Positions 1 through 9,003 of a stretch of DNA of 37,305 nucleotides are shown here, in pieces. Within the stretch, counting starts at the first letter, position 1; every line of letters starts with the position of its first letter. The translations under genes and the position numbers were made by a program. The notes under the pieces are model-generated. The model ran no database searches and was not told where the DNA came from. It saw only the letters and a list, made by a program, of their open reading frames with translations. The stretch is from NCBI GenBank assembly GCA_900470195.1, contig UEIJ01000015.1, positions 1 through 37,305 on the forward strand, written 5' to 3'. This stretch comes from Hyphomicrobiales bacterium. Lineage in GTDB: Bacteria; Pseudomonadota; Alphaproteobacteria; Rhizobiales; Rhizobiaceae.

Positions 1-25
1 CGTCGCCGCCCTCGTTGTGGAGGCG

Positions 26-55
26 TATATAGGGGCGGCCCCTCCTCCATGTCAA
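26..55 (-). promoter_or_regulatory. sigma70-like promoter reading left out of the window
   Basis: On the minus strand a perfect -35 hexamer TTGACA (bases 55-50) is followed after 18 bases by TATATA (31-26), or after 17 by CTATAT. A near-consensus promoter with a GC-rich spacer is typical of strongly expressed genes such as stable RNAs in this group. The gene it serves lies beyond the left edge and cannot be seen. Confidence 0.6.
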
Positions 56-452
56 CAGCACCAAAGAAGTTTTTTGATGTTTTTTTGACAGCTTTCCACA
101 AGCTGCCGGATTCCCACGTAATCGCCTTATATTATAGAGCGCTCATTGCCCCGGCAGCACTTGGGGAGGGCCTTAAACCGGCCTTATTGCCCGAATAGCT
201 TCCACGCAACTTTTGAAACCGGCAAACAACACGCCTTGCGGGCGATTGTGGAAATCATTGTCCGGCAGGCTTGTCGTTGACTTACGTTTCATCGGCAGGC
301 AAAACTCACATACCCTTTCGGGGCCCATTTGGGAGCCTTCCGACAAGATGGAAGACACCTTTATACCGGATCGGCGGTTTTCCCGCTTTTCCGATAAGCA
401 AATTCAAGCACGTTTTGTGCGGTCAGTTTTATAGAGGACCGGCTATATCAGT
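56..452. other. Intergenic region upstream of the M23 peptidase
   Basis: About 400 bases without a convincing gene. Short open frames here lack ribosome binding sites and resemble no family I know. The stretch holds T-rich runs near 69-90, a TTGACA at 85-90 without a well-spaced -10, and an AT-rich patch near 126-137. The promoter of the downstream peptidase gene must lie here, but I cannot place it. I see no RNA gene. Confidence 0.5.
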
Positions 453-2408
453 ATGAAAGAGTTGGGGCCGAACAATCTCGATCCGGGTGACGAGCCCCCG
501 CTGAGCGTAGGCGGACGGCGGCGGCCTCCGGATCGTCGTGAGGTTTCTGCCCGCTGGCTCGCCGGTACCTTTCTGACCGGCGTCACCTCATGCATGCTGA
601 TTGGTGTTGCATTGTTCGCCGCCCTGGACGGTCGCGAACAGTTGGCGACCCCGCCTGAAATCCTTGCCCGAAACGACATGCCGGGCGTAGCCGACGACGT
701 TGACGTTACCAAGGGCGGGCGTCTGGTCAGCACCGTCTCCCAGCAAAAACCGCGCGACCGGCGCCGTTTCGATCTTTCCACGATGCAGAAGGTGGGCGAG
801 CGCGAGGTTATCCGGACCCGGCCGTTCGAATTCGTTCGCATGGCCCTTGCCGTCGACCATCCGACCAATCGCAAATATCCGGCCTTCGACGCCTTGACGG
901 TGTTCTCTGAAGGCCCTGCGGCTCCACAACCGGCCGATGCCGGCCAGATTTACGGCGCCAAGGTCGAAAGCGAAGTCAGCCTGCATGTGGTTGATTTTCC
1001 GATGAACAGCACGACCTTCGACGCATCCAGCGACCTTACCGTCGATGAGGTCGAAAAGGTTGTGCGTGATACCGGCGGCCTCCTGACCGACGGCGACGTG
1101 CAGGTCGCCTCGCTTCATTATGTCGACCCCGCCCGTTTTGGCGGCTCGGACTCGCCCTTCGCGCTCGGCCCCGCGCTTGGTGTGAAGATTACGCAGGAAA
1201 ATGTCAGCGTCGCGCAGCGCGGCGATGAAGATACGGTCAGTGAAGGTTTCTCGGAAGAACTGATTCCGTTCCGCCAGACCGCTGAAATTACGCAGGCGCT
1301 CGAAGATGCCGGCTACACCGGCGATGATGCCAGCAACATGGCCGATTCGCTTACGAGGCTGATGAATTCGCCGCGGCTCAAGGAAGGCAGCGTTCTGCGG
1401 GTGGGTACAGAAACCCGCGACGGCGTGGACCGTATCGTGCGTGCGAGCATCTACAATCGCACGACCCATCTGGTGACGGTCGCCCTCAACGACCGCGGAC
1501 AGTATATTCCGTCCGACGAACCGGAACAGACCCCGCTCCTGCAGACGGCTTTCGACGGCAATGCCCTTCCAACGGCTATTCGAGGCAATTTGCCGAGTGT
1601 CTATGACGGGATCAGCCGTGCCGCGCTCGCCTATGGCATGTCGGAAACGATGCGCGAGCAGCTCGTCAAGATGCTGGCAAGCGATGTCGACCTGCAATCG
1701 CGGCTGTCGCCGAGCGACCAGATCGACGCATTCTTCTCGCTGCCGGACGACCCCGACAAACCGGAAGCCGATTCGCAACTTCTTTATGTTTCGGCCAATT
1801 TCGGTGGAACAACCCGCAAATTCTATCGCTATCAGGCTCCGGACGGCAGCGTCGATTACTTCAATGGCGACGGCAAGAGTGCGAAGCAGTTCCTGCTCCG
1901 CAATCCGGTCCCCAATGGTGTCTTCCGCTCACCGTTCGGCATGCGTCGCCATCCGATCCTTGGCTATAGCCGCATGCATACCGGTGTGGACTGGGCCGCA
2001 CCGCGCGGCACACCGATCATCGCCTCCGGTAATGGTGTGGTGGAAAAGGCAGGCTGGACCAATGGCTATGGTAACCAGACCCTGATTCGTCATGCCAATG
2101 GTTATGTAAGCAGCTATAGCCATCAGAACGCCATCGCCCGCGGCGTTACGGCGGGGGCCCGCGTGCGGCAGGGGCAAGTCATCGGCTATGTGGGATCGAC
2201 AGGTCTTTCGACCGGCCCTCATCTGCACTACGAACTGATTGTGAACGACACCAAGGTCGATCCGCTGCGCATTCGTCTGCCCGACAACAAGGCGCTTTCC
2301 GGCAAGGAACTCGAAGCCTTCAAGCAGGAGCGCGACCGCATCGATGCGCTTTTGAGCGGTGATGAAAACGGCACCAAGCTCGCTTCGAATGGATCGACGA
2401 AGAGCTGA
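453..2408 (+). CDS. M23 family metallopeptidase (peptidoglycan endopeptidase), membrane anchored
   Basis: A 651-residue protein of the LytM/M23 type, which cuts peptide crosslinks of peptidoglycan in the periplasm. A short basic, proline-rich cytoplasmic tail (residues 1-33) precedes one membrane segment at about 35-58. A long periplasmic region of no recognised fold follows, then the M23 domain at about 490-610. The zinc ligands are present: His509 and Asp513 in HTGVD, and His590 and His592 in HLHYE, so the enzyme should be active rather than a degenerate LytM activator. The ATG at 453 has only a weak, distant AGAGGA (about 14 bases). The gene converges with the L,D-transpeptidase, and both end at one hairpin. 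Confidence 0.9.
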   Translation: MKELGPNNLDPGDEPPLSVGGRRRPPDRREVSARWLAGTFLTGVTSCMLIGVALFAALDGREQLATPPEILARNDMPGVADDVDVTKGGRLVSTVSQQKPRDRRRFDLSTMQKVGEREVIRTRPFEFVRMALAVDHPTNRKYPAFDALTVFSEGPAAPQPADAGQIYGAKVESEVSLHVVDFPMNSTTFDASSDLTVDEVEKVVRDTGGLLTDGDVQVASLHYVDPARFGGSDSPFALGPALGVKITQENVSVAQRGDEDTVSEGFSEELIPFRQTAEITQALEDAGYTGDDASNMADSLTRLMNSPRLKEGSVLRVGTETRDGVDRIVRASIYNRTTHLVTVALNDRGQYIPSDEPEQTPLLQTAFDGNALPTAIRGNLPSVYDGISRAALAYGMSETMREQLVKMLASDVDLQSRLSPSDQIDAFFSLPDDPDKPEADSQLLYVSANFGGTTRKFYRYQAPDGSVDYFNGDGKSAKQFLLRNPVPNGVFRSPFGMRRHPILGYSRMHTGVDWAAPRGTPIIASGNGVVEKAGWTNGYGNQTLIRHANGYVSSYSHQNAIARGVTAGARVRQGQVIGYVGSTGLSTGPHLHYELIVNDTKVDPLRIRLPDNKALSGKELEAFKQERDRIDALLSGDENGTKLASNGSTKS

Positions 2409-2412
2409 CAAA

Positions 2413-2439
2413 AAAGGCCGGATGAAGTGCCCGGCCTTT
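2413..2439. terminator. Bidirectional rho-independent terminator
   Basis: Perfect 9-bp stem AAAGGCCGG / CCGGCCTTT with a 9-base loop, lying between the convergent M23 peptidase and L,D-transpeptidase genes. The T tract is longer on the minus strand (six T) than on the plus strand, so it should stop both transcripts but work better leftward. Confidence 0.8.
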
Positions 2440-2456
2440 CTGCAGAATTATCGAAC

Positions 2457-3917
2457 CTATTCGGTGAACTCTACCGTGACGCCGGGCTTCACCAGCTTCG
2501 CGAGCTCTTCTGCATCCCAATTGGTCAGTCGCACGCAGCCATGGCTTGAGGTCTTGCCGATTCTCGATGGCTCGGGCGTGCCGTGGATGCCGTAGGTCGG
2601 CTTGGAAAGCGCGATCCAGACTGTTCCCACCGGCCCGTTCGGCCCAGGCGGAATGGTCAGAATCTTGTCGTTGTTGCCCTGCTTGAAATTGATCTTCGGA
2701 TTATAAGTGTAATTCGGATTGATCGCGATGCGCTCGACCTGGACGGTGCCGGACGGTGACGGATTGTCCGACGAACCAATGGTCGAGGGATAGGCAACGA
2801 CAAGTTTGCCGGTCTCATCATAGCCGCGAACCTGCTTGCGTCCTTTGTCGGCAATGATACGGGCCACCTTGGTCCGGACAGGCTTGCCGAGATTGGGAAT
2901 CTTCACGACCGAGCCGGGCTGGTTGAAGTTCACGCCGGGATTGATCTCTTTCAGATAGGCTTCGTCTATATGAAACTTCTCGCCCAGCATTTCTGTGACC
3001 GATGTATAGGCCATCGCCGGAAGCTGCGCCTTGTGGGCGTAATCTTCCGGAATGGAGGCGACGTATTGCCGTCCCACATCCTCATTGGTGATTGTGTATT
3101 CGATAAAGGCCGGACCGCCTGTCGCTTCCAGCTCCGCATTGACCGCCGCTTCATCCGTCGGGCTGATCGACTTTCCGGTCAGTTCACCATAGGCGGCAGC
3201 CGCCTTGTCGACATTGCTGCCCGAACGGCCGTCAATGACGCCCGGCGATGCACCGGCGCGGTCGAGGAGTATTTGATAGGCTGCGATCTTCGCCTTTGCG
3301 CCCTGCCCCTTCGGCATTTCGATGGCCGGGGCCATGTCGCTTGGATTGGGAACACCTCTTGGCTGTTCATAACCCGGCTGGCCGTAATCCTGCTGGCCGT
3401 CATAGCCGGGATTGGCGCTGGCTGAATTGGTATTGTCCGGATACTGATCGCCTGCCGGTGGCAGTTCAGACCGCTGCACCTGCCCATCCCTGTTGCCGCG
3501 ATATTGCGGCGCTGCCGGAGCATCTGGGTAGTAATTCGGGTCTTCGGGCACATTGCCGAAACCATCATAGGGCGCACCGCCATCGACCGGCCCATCGAGC
3601 GTCCAGTTGTCGTCCGGCTGCGGCGCCCGGCGAACCCGGCGATCATAGGCGTTCGGGTCATAATTATTGGCATCCTCGACACTGAGGATCCGCCCGCGAC
3701 GATCCATGGTAATGCGGCGGCCATACTGGTCGATGAACACTCGCACCCGGCGATCATGATAGATTTCCTCACCCGGATCATAAAGCTGCGCAAGCTGTAC
3801 CGGGCGTCCGGCCACCATTGCAGAACTGCTTTCGTCGGCCCGGGCAGCACCATTGACGGCGGTTGCCGCCACGGAAGCAAACAAAGCGAAACGAAGCATG
3901 CGTGTGTAATGCGCCAT
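2457..3917 (-). CDS. L,D-transpeptidase (YkuD domain), exported
   Basis: A 486-residue exported L,D-transpeptidase. The family forms 3-3 peptidoglycan crosslinks or attaches outer-membrane proteins to peptidoglycan; in Brucella-related bacteria such enzymes are known to anchor beta-barrel proteins. The start at 3917 gives a signal peptide (MAHYTRMLRFALFASVAATA, cleaved near ARA-DE) and has AGGGC at proper distance; an ATG 30 bases upstream has no ribosome binding site. Residues about 40-190 are disordered and rich in Tyr, Asp, Pro, Gln and Arg. A peptidoglycan-binding-like segment follows, then a C-terminal YkuD domain with the SHGCVR motif (His459, catalytic Cys461). The pairing with a convergent endopeptidase suggests a wall-remodelling neighbourhood. 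Confidence 0.92.
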   Translation of the reverse strand: MAHYTRMLRFALFASVAATAVNGAARADESSSAMVAGRPVQLAQLYDPGEEIYHDRRVRVFIDQYGRRITMDRRGRILSVEDANNYDPNAYDRRVRRAPQPDDNWTLDGPVDGGAPYDGFGNVPEDPNYYPDAPAAPQYRGNRDGQVQRSELPPAGDQYPDNTNSASANPGYDGQQDYGQPGYEQPRGVPNPSDMAPAIEMPKGQGAKAKIAAYQILLDRAGASPGVIDGRSGSNVDKAAAAYGELTGKSISPTDEAAVNAELEATGGPAFIEYTITNEDVGRQYVASIPEDYAHKAQLPAMAYTSVTEMLGEKFHIDEAYLKEINPGVNFNQPGSVVKIPNLGKPVRTKVARIIADKGRKQVRGYDETGKLVVAYPSTIGSSDNPSPSGTVQVERIAINPNYTYNPKINFKQGNNDKILTIPPGPNGPVGTVWIALSKPTYGIHGTPEPSRIGKTSSHGCVRLTNWDAEELAKLVKPGVTVEFTE

Positions 3918-4067
3918 GAAGAATGCCCTGGGTGATCGAGAGATCATGGATGCCGCGAATATGGTTAATAACTGATTAGCTGATAAAGCAGATGCCAGAT
4001 GAACTGGACATGAAAATGGCCAAGCTCGGCGGAAAACCGGAAAACTTGTCAGGGCTTATATGAAAAA

Positions 4068-4096
4068 GGCGCCGCAACCTGTCCGGTTGCGGCGCC
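4068..4096 (-). terminator. Rho-independent terminator of clpB
   Basis: Perfect 12-bp stem GGCGCCGCAACC / GGTTGCGGCGCC around a 5-base loop, followed on the minus strand by five T. It lies about 25 bases beyond the clpB stop codon. Confidence 0.9.
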
Positions 4097-4119
4097 CGTG
4101 GTTTTCAACTCGTGAACGT

Positions 4120-6741
4120 TCAGGCGTTCTCGTCGACCTTGCGGCTTTCGTCCTCTTGCGCAGTCCGAATCGGACGGAAGTTGAGCCGGTCCGAACCGGC
4201 AGTGATCTTGACGATGGAACCGTCCAGAATGTCGCCCAGGAGAATGCGCTCGGCGAGCGGGTCCTGAACTTCCTTCTGGATGACGCGCTTCAAAGGACGC
4301 GCGCCATAGGCCGGGTCGTAACCCCTGCTGGCCAGCCATTCGCGTGCATCCTCTTCCAGCTGCAGCACGATCTTGCGATCGCTCAACAGCGTCTGGAGAC
4401 GCTGCATCTGGATATCGACAATCGCACCCATGTCTTCGCGACGCAGCCGGTGGAACAGGATGATTTCGTCGACACGGTTCAGGAATTCCGGACGGAAGGC
4501 AGCCCGCACCACGCCCATCACTTCCTCACGCACCGTTTCGACATCCTCCTTCTCGCCAAGGTTGACGAGATATTCGGCACCGAGGTTCGAGGTCATGATG
4601 ATGACCGTATTGCGGAAGTCGACCGTGCGGCCTTGCCCGTCGGTCAGGCGTCCGTCGTCCAGTACCTGCAACAGCACGTTGAACACATCCGGATGCGCCT
4701 TTTCGATCTCGTCGAACAGGATCACCTGATAGGGCCTGCGGCGCACGGCTTCCGTCAGGACGCCGCCTTCCTCATAGCCGACATAGCCGGGAGGCGCACC
4801 GATCAGCCGGCTCACGGAATGCTTTTCCATGAACTCCGACATGTCGATACGAACCATGGCCGTGTCGTCCTGGAAGAGAAACGCGGCGAGCGCCTTGGTC
4901 AGTTCCGTCTTGCCGACACCTGTAGGGCCGAGGAAGATGAACGAACCGATAGGACGGTTGGGGTCCTGAAGCCCGGCGCGGGCACGGCGAACGGCCTTGG
5001 AGATGGCCTGCACCGCCTCGCCCTGGCCGACAACGCGTTTTGCGAGCTCGTCTTCCATGCGCAGCAGCTTCTCACGCTCGCCTTCCAACATCCGGTCGAC
5101 CGGAATGCCCGTCCAGCGTGAAATGATCTGCGCAACGTGGTCAGGCGTAACGGTTTCCTCAAGCAGAGACCCCTTGCTTTCCTGACTTTCCGCTTCGACG
5201 AGCTGCTTTTCCAGCTGCGGAATCTTGCCATAGGCAAGTTCGCCCGCCTTCTGGAATTCGCCGTTGCGCTGCGCAATGGCAAGAGCGTTGCGCGCTTCTT
5301 CAAGCTGGCGCTTGAGATCGGCGGCCAGTCCGAGCTTCTGCTTTTCTGCCTGCCATTTAGCGGTCAGCTCTGCCGATTCTTCTTCCAGATCGGTCAGTTC
5401 CTTTTCAAGACGCTGCAAGCGGTCCCTGGAGGCTGCGTCGGTTTCAACCTTCAGCGCTTCGCGCTCGATCTTCAGCTGCATGATGCGGCGGTCGATCTCA
5501 TCCAGCTCTTCCGGCTTGGAATCGACCTGCATGCGCAGGCGCGATGCCGCCTCATCGACAAGATCGATAGCCTTGTCGGGCAGGAAACGGTCGGTGATGT
5601 AACGGTTCGAGAGTGTGGCCGCGGCAACCAGAGCCGAATCCGAAACGCGCACCTTATGGTGCTGCTCGTATTTTTCCTTCAGGCCGCGCAGGATCGAAAT
5701 CGTATCCTCGACGGTGGGCTCATCGACGAATACCGGCTGGAAGCGGCGGGCAAGCGCGGCATCCTTTTCCACATATTTGCGATATTCCTCAAGCGTCGTC
5801 GCACCGACACAATGCAGTTCCCCGCGCGCAAGGGCAGGCTTCAACAGGTTCGATGCATCCATTGCGCCATCGGACTTGCCCGCACCGACGAGCGTATGCA
5901 TTTCATCGATGAACAGGATGATCTGTCCGGCAGCCGTCTGCACTTCCGAAAGCACTGCTTTCAGACGTTCCTCAAACTCGCCCCGATACTTGGCACCGGC
6001 AATCAGCGCGCCCATGTCGAGCGCCATCAACTGCTTGTCCTTCAGGGATTCCGGCACGTCGCCATTGACGATGCGCAGCGCCAGACCTTCCGCGATTGCG
6101 GTCTTGCCGACGCCCGGCTCACCAATCAGAACCGGATTGTTCTTGGTGCGGCGCGACAGAACCTGGATAGTGCGGCGGATTTCCTCATCGCGGCCGATCA
6201 CCGGGTCGAGCTTGCCGGAACGCGCATCCTCGGTCAGATCGCGGGCATATTTCTTCAACGCATCATAATTGCTTTCAGCAGACGCCGAATCGGCGGTGCG
6301 GCCTTTGCGCATGTCGTTTATGACCTTGTTGAGCGCCGTCGGCGTCACACCGGCAGCGGATAGAATTTCAGACGTCTTTGCGGTTTTTTCCATCGCCAGC
6401 GCCGTAAGAAGGCGCTCGACGGTGACGAAACTGTCACCAGCCTTGCTGGCAAGCTCCTCGGCAAGCGAGAAAACCTTGGCAAGCGGCTGTGAAAGATAAA
6501 GCTGGTCGTTGCCGCCCGATACTTTGGGCAGCTTTTCGAGCGCGGCCTGCAGGCCGATGCGCACATCGGCAATCCGCCCGCCTGCGCGTTCGATCAGCGA
6601 CGAGGCAAGCCCCTCATCGTCATCGACGAGGACCTTCAACAGGTGTTCCGGTGTGAACTGCTGATTGCCGGACGACAGGGCAAAAGTCTGAGCAGACTGA
6701 ATGAAACCGCGGACGCGTTCCGTATATTTTTCGATATTCAT
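4120..6741 (-). CDS. clpB: ATP-dependent chaperone ClpB
   Basis: An 873-residue Hsp100 disaggregase, close to the E. coli length of 857. It is a hexameric ring that pulls polypeptides out of aggregates together with DnaK in the cytoplasm. The N domain is followed by AAA+ module 1 with Walker A GEPGVGKT (about residue 205), the long coiled-coil middle domain (about 400-530), and AAA+ module 2 with Walker A GPTGVGKT (about 605). The start at 6741 ([13 protein letters not shown]) is chosen because AAAGGAG precedes it at ideal spacing; 40 further in-frame codons upstream are not family-like and cover the promoter. A heat-shock promoter lies about 90-120 bases upstream. Nothing is missing. Confidence 0.97.
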   Translation of the reverse strand: MNIEKYTERVRGFIQSAQTFALSSGNQQFTPEHLLKVLVDDDEGLASSLIERAGGRIADVRIGLQAALEKLPKVSGGNDQLYLSQPLAKVFSLAEELASKAGDSFVTVERLLTALAMEKTAKTSEILSAAGVTPTALNKVINDMRKGRTADSASAESNYDALKKYARDLTEDARSGKLDPVIGRDEEIRRTIQVLSRRTKNNPVLIGEPGVGKTAIAEGLALRIVNGDVPESLKDKQLMALDMGALIAGAKYRGEFEERLKAVLSEVQTAAGQIILFIDEMHTLVGAGKSDGAMDASNLLKPALARGELHCVGATTLEEYRKYVEKDAALARRFQPVFVDEPTVEDTISILRGLKEKYEQHHKVRVSDSALVAAATLSNRYITDRFLPDKAIDLVDEAASRLRMQVDSKPEELDEIDRRIMQLKIEREALKVETDAASRDRLQRLEKELTDLEEESAELTAKWQAEKQKLGLAADLKRQLEEARNALAIAQRNGEFQKAGELAYGKIPQLEKQLVEAESQESKGSLLEETVTPDHVAQIISRWTGIPVDRMLEGEREKLLRMEDELAKRVVGQGEAVQAISKAVRRARAGLQDPNRPIGSFIFLGPTGVGKTELTKALAAFLFQDDTAMVRIDMSEFMEKHSVSRLIGAPPGYVGYEEGGVLTEAVRRRPYQVILFDEIEKAHPDVFNVLLQVLDDGRLTDGQGRTVDFRNTVIIMTSNLGAEYLVNLGEKEDVETVREEVMGVVRAAFRPEFLNRVDEIILFHRLRREDMGAIVDIQMQRLQTLLSDRKIVLQLEEDAREWLASRGYDPAYGARPLKRVIQKEVQDPLAERILLGDILDGSIVKITAGSDRLNFRPIRTAQEDESRKVDENA

Positions 6742-6832
6742 GATGTCTCCTTTGCCTTCCGGCCCGTCAAGCGGCACCAGAAGATGTATGGTGACGAAGC
6801 CCCCACTTTGGGCGAGCTTCCTTCCATGACTG

Positions 6833-6862
6833 CATATGGGACGATGGCCCAGTTTCGGCAAG
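6833..6862 (-). promoter_or_regulatory. RpoH (sigma32)-type heat-shock promoter of clpB
   Basis: On the minus strand CTTG (6862-6859) is followed after 18 bases by CCCATATG (6840-6833). This fits the alphaproteobacterial heat-shock consensus (CTTG, about 17 bases, CYTATNTG) at all but one -10 position. It lies upstream of clpB, a classic RpoH target. Confidence 0.7.
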
Positions 6863-6890
6863 GGTTACAGGCACTTGCAAAACCAAATAA

Positions 6891-6915
6891 AAATGGCGCG
6901 GAAACCGCGCCATTT
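6891..6915 (-). terminator. Rho-independent terminator of the DUF4167 gene
   Basis: Perfect 11-bp stem AAATGGCGCGG / CCGCGCCATTT with a 3-base loop; the minus-strand continuation is T-rich. It separates the DUF4167 gene from the clpB heat-shock promoter. Confidence 0.88.
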
Positions 6916-6938
6916 TTTACTCATTTACGAAAAGACAA

Positions 6939-7733
6939 TCAGGCGTCGGAATTTGCGGGTTCCGTTGCCGGCGTCTCGTCACCGCTATCCTTGGCGGCGC
7001 GGCGCGGACGGCCCGGACGGCGCGTGGCGCGGCGTGGTGCTGCTGCTTCTTCGGCGGGTGCCGCATCGGCAGCAGGAGCGGCCTCGGCGACAACCGGTGC
7101 AGCGGGCTCGGCGACGACTTCAACCGGAGCTGGCACCTCTTCAGCCGCTGGCTGGGCCTGCGTTTCCTGCGGCTGTTCGCCGGAACGCTCGTCGGCGTTG
7201 AAACGCTCACGCTGCGGACGGCGACCGCGACCAAGACGACGGTCACGATTGTCGCGTTCGCGCGGCTGCTGGCGGCCTTCGCCGGATTTTACCGGTTCGC
7301 CGCTTTCCTCACCGTAGACAACCTCGGCTGGCGTGCCTTCGATGACCGGCTGCGGGCCGGAACCATTGACGGGCTGCTGCACGGCGGCAGGCGTGAAAAC
7401 GGCTTCCTCGTCATCCGCGCCGTCATCGTCGAAGCTTTCTTCGCGCTGGAACGGCACCGGATTCTGCGCCATGGCAGCCATGATGATGCGATTGTAATGT
7501 TCAGCGTGCTGAAGATAGTTTTCCGCCATCACGCGATCGCCAGATGCCTGTGCGTCGCGCGCAAGCGCCGAGTATTTTTCTGCAATATGTTGCGCATTGC
7601 CGCGGATCTTCACATCCGGGCCATTGCTTTCATAGTTGCGCGACAGAGGATTGGGGCCCTTGCGGTTGTTGTTGTTATTGTTATTCCCCCGTCCGCGCAT
7701 GCGCCTGTTCTGCTGTGCTGGCCTCATATTCAT
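6939..7733 (-). CDS. DUF4167 domain-containing protein, low-complexity, possibly RNA-binding
   Basis: A 264-residue protein of unknown function. The N-terminal 100 residues match the alphaproteobacterial DUF4167 family: a basic Arg/Asn-rich leader with seven consecutive Asn, then a helical segment containing NPLSRNYESNGPDVKIRG and AEKYSALARDAQASGDRV. The rest is acidic, then Arg-rich (RERDNRDRRLGRGRRPQRER), then Ala/Pro/Glu-rich with a basic patch close to the C-terminus. Such composition suggests nucleic acid or ribosome contact, which is inference. ATGs at 7733 and 7727 are both possible; AAAAGAG sits just upstream of either. In related genomes this gene lies next to prmC and prfA, as here. 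Confidence 0.85.
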   Translation of the reverse strand: MNMRPAQQNRRMRGRGNNNNNNNRKGPNPLSRNYESNGPDVKIRGNAQHIAEKYSALARDAQASGDRVMAENYLQHAEHYNRIIMAAMAQNPVPFQREESFDDDGADDEEAVFTPAAVQQPVNGSGPQPVIEGTPAEVVYGEESGEPVKSGEGRQQPRERDNRDRRLGRGRRPQRERFNADERSGEQPQETQAQPAAEEVPAPVEVVAEPAAPVVAEAAPAADAAPAEEAAAPRRATRRPGRPRRAAKDSGDETPATEPANSDA

Positions 7734-8122
7734 CTCTTTTCAGATTAAAGGGCGTAGAAACTCCACAGCCAAAAAAGCTGCCGGTTTCGCGCTATCGAGC
7801 CATGGAGGAAGTACGCCCTAAAAACTTCCCACAAATCGACTGCTCCTGAGTTTAGGTACACCTTTTGAAGGTCCCCGAAACTCCGCGGTTGCATTAATGC
7901 ATAACTCTTCCGAAAAGCTTTGCTCTTCGAGAGTATGCTTGAAAGTCGTGTACTTCCGCACAAGCCATCCCCAAAGAACCCTCCAGGGAGCATGACCGAA
8001 AATCGTCATGGAGCATTTCCGCTACCGCCCATCAGCGGGCAAAACCATTCTGGCTGTATACGGTGGCCGGAAACTAAACGGCTTCGCCGCAAATTCCAAG
8101 TGTTTTTTAGCGGTTCACCGCA
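7734..8122. other. 389-base gap between DUF4167 and prmC
   Basis: No convincing protein gene. Open frames of 60-120 codons on both strands lack ribosome binding sites and family resemblance. It is more AT-rich than its flanks around 7740-7930 and contains a short inverted repeat, CATGAC / GTCATG (about 7991-8010). It must hold the promoter of the DUF4167 gene. A small RNA is possible but not shown. Confidence 0.4.
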
Positions 8123-9001
8123 TCAAAATTGCGTAATCGATCCGTGCGCGAAAAGCATGGCCCTTCTGTGGCCGCCAAGATCACTTGCATGTCCTGCGAG
8201 TGAAAAGCCTGCGCTTTCGAACAGCGCTTCAACGTCCTGGAATTGTCCGGCGCCGATCTCTACGGCAACCATTCCATCCTTATATAGGTGATCTGCGGCC
8301 TTCTCTGCAAGGGCCCGGTAGAAATTCAACCCGTCGGCCCCGCCGTCAAGTGCCGCAACCGGATCATATTCACGCACCTCGCGCGACAGCCCGGCAATAT
8401 CGTCATGCGGAATATAGGGCGGATTTGAGACGATAAGATGAAACCGTCCGCTCACATTCTGGAACCAGTCGCTTTTTAGCGCGGCAAAGCGATCGCCGAC
8501 GCCATTGGCGGCAGCGTTGATTCGCGCCATTGCAAGCGCTCCGTCCGCGACGTCGAGGCCGATGCCGTGGGCGCACTCGAAGCGGTGCAGAAGCGAAATA
8601 ACGATCGCGCCCGTTCCCGTCCCCATGTCGAGGAGCTCAAGCGCACTCTCCTGCTCGGCCAGCACTTCCAGTGCCGGTATGACCAGCTCCACCAGCGCTT
8701 CGGTATCGGGGCGCGGTTCAAGCGTTTCAGCAGAAAGCCGGAAAGGCAGGCCGAAAAACTCGCGCCCGCCCATGATCCGGTGAACCGGCTCTCCCGTTGC
8801 GCGGCGATCCAGCGCATTGGAAAGGTTCTCGATTGCTGTCGCATCCACCAACTGTTCGGGCGCCGATATCAGATCGAGCCGTGTCTTGCCCGTCGCCCAT
8901 TCGACCAGAAGCCGCGCGTCGAGGTCTGGCGTATCCAGCCCCGCCGCACGGAGCCTTGTCCGTGCTCCGGCCATCAGGTGGTCGAGGCGCATCTCGCTCA
9001 C
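8123..9001 (-). CDS. prmC: Peptide chain release factor N5-glutamine methyltransferase PrmC
   Basis: About 290 residues. It methylates the glutamine of the GGQ motif in release factors 1 and 2 with S-adenosylmethionine, which speeds translation termination. Visible are an N-terminal helical domain, the SAM-binding loop LDMGTGTGAIVI, and the NPPY active-site motif in IVSNPPYIPHDD. The start is uncertain: a GTG at 9001 lies 2 bases after the prfA stop, and an ATG at 8992 gives MRLDHLMAGA. Either way it is translationally tied to prfA, its substrate gene, just upstream in the same operon. Confidence 0.95.
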   Translation of the reverse strand: MSEMRLDHLMAGARTRLRAAGLDTPDLDARLLVEWATGKTRLDLISAPEQLVDATAIENLSNALDRRATGEPVHRIMGGREFFGLPFRLSAETLEPRPDTEALVELVIPALEVLAEQESALELLDMGTGTGAIVISLLHRFECAHGIGLDVADGALAMARINAAANGVGDRFAALKSDWFQNVSGRFHLIVSNPPYIPHDDIAGLSREVREYDPVAALDGGADGLNFYRALAEKAADHLYKDGMVAVEIGAGQFQDVEALFESAGFSLAGHASDLGGHRRAMLFAHGSITQF

Positions 9002-9003
9002 TT

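Noticed and set aside
588..1778. 396-codon minus-strand frame opposite the M23 peptidase gene
   Set aside because: It is antisense to a well-supported gene; long antisense frames are common in GC-rich DNA. The protein has no recognisable domain.
5137..6363. 408-codon plus-strand frame opposite clpB
   Set aside because: It is a shadow of clpB without a ribosome binding site or protein character.
7745..7993. 82-codon minus-strand frame between DUF4167 and prmC
   Set aside because: No ribosome binding site, mixed composition, and overlaps the expected promoter of the DUF4167 gene.
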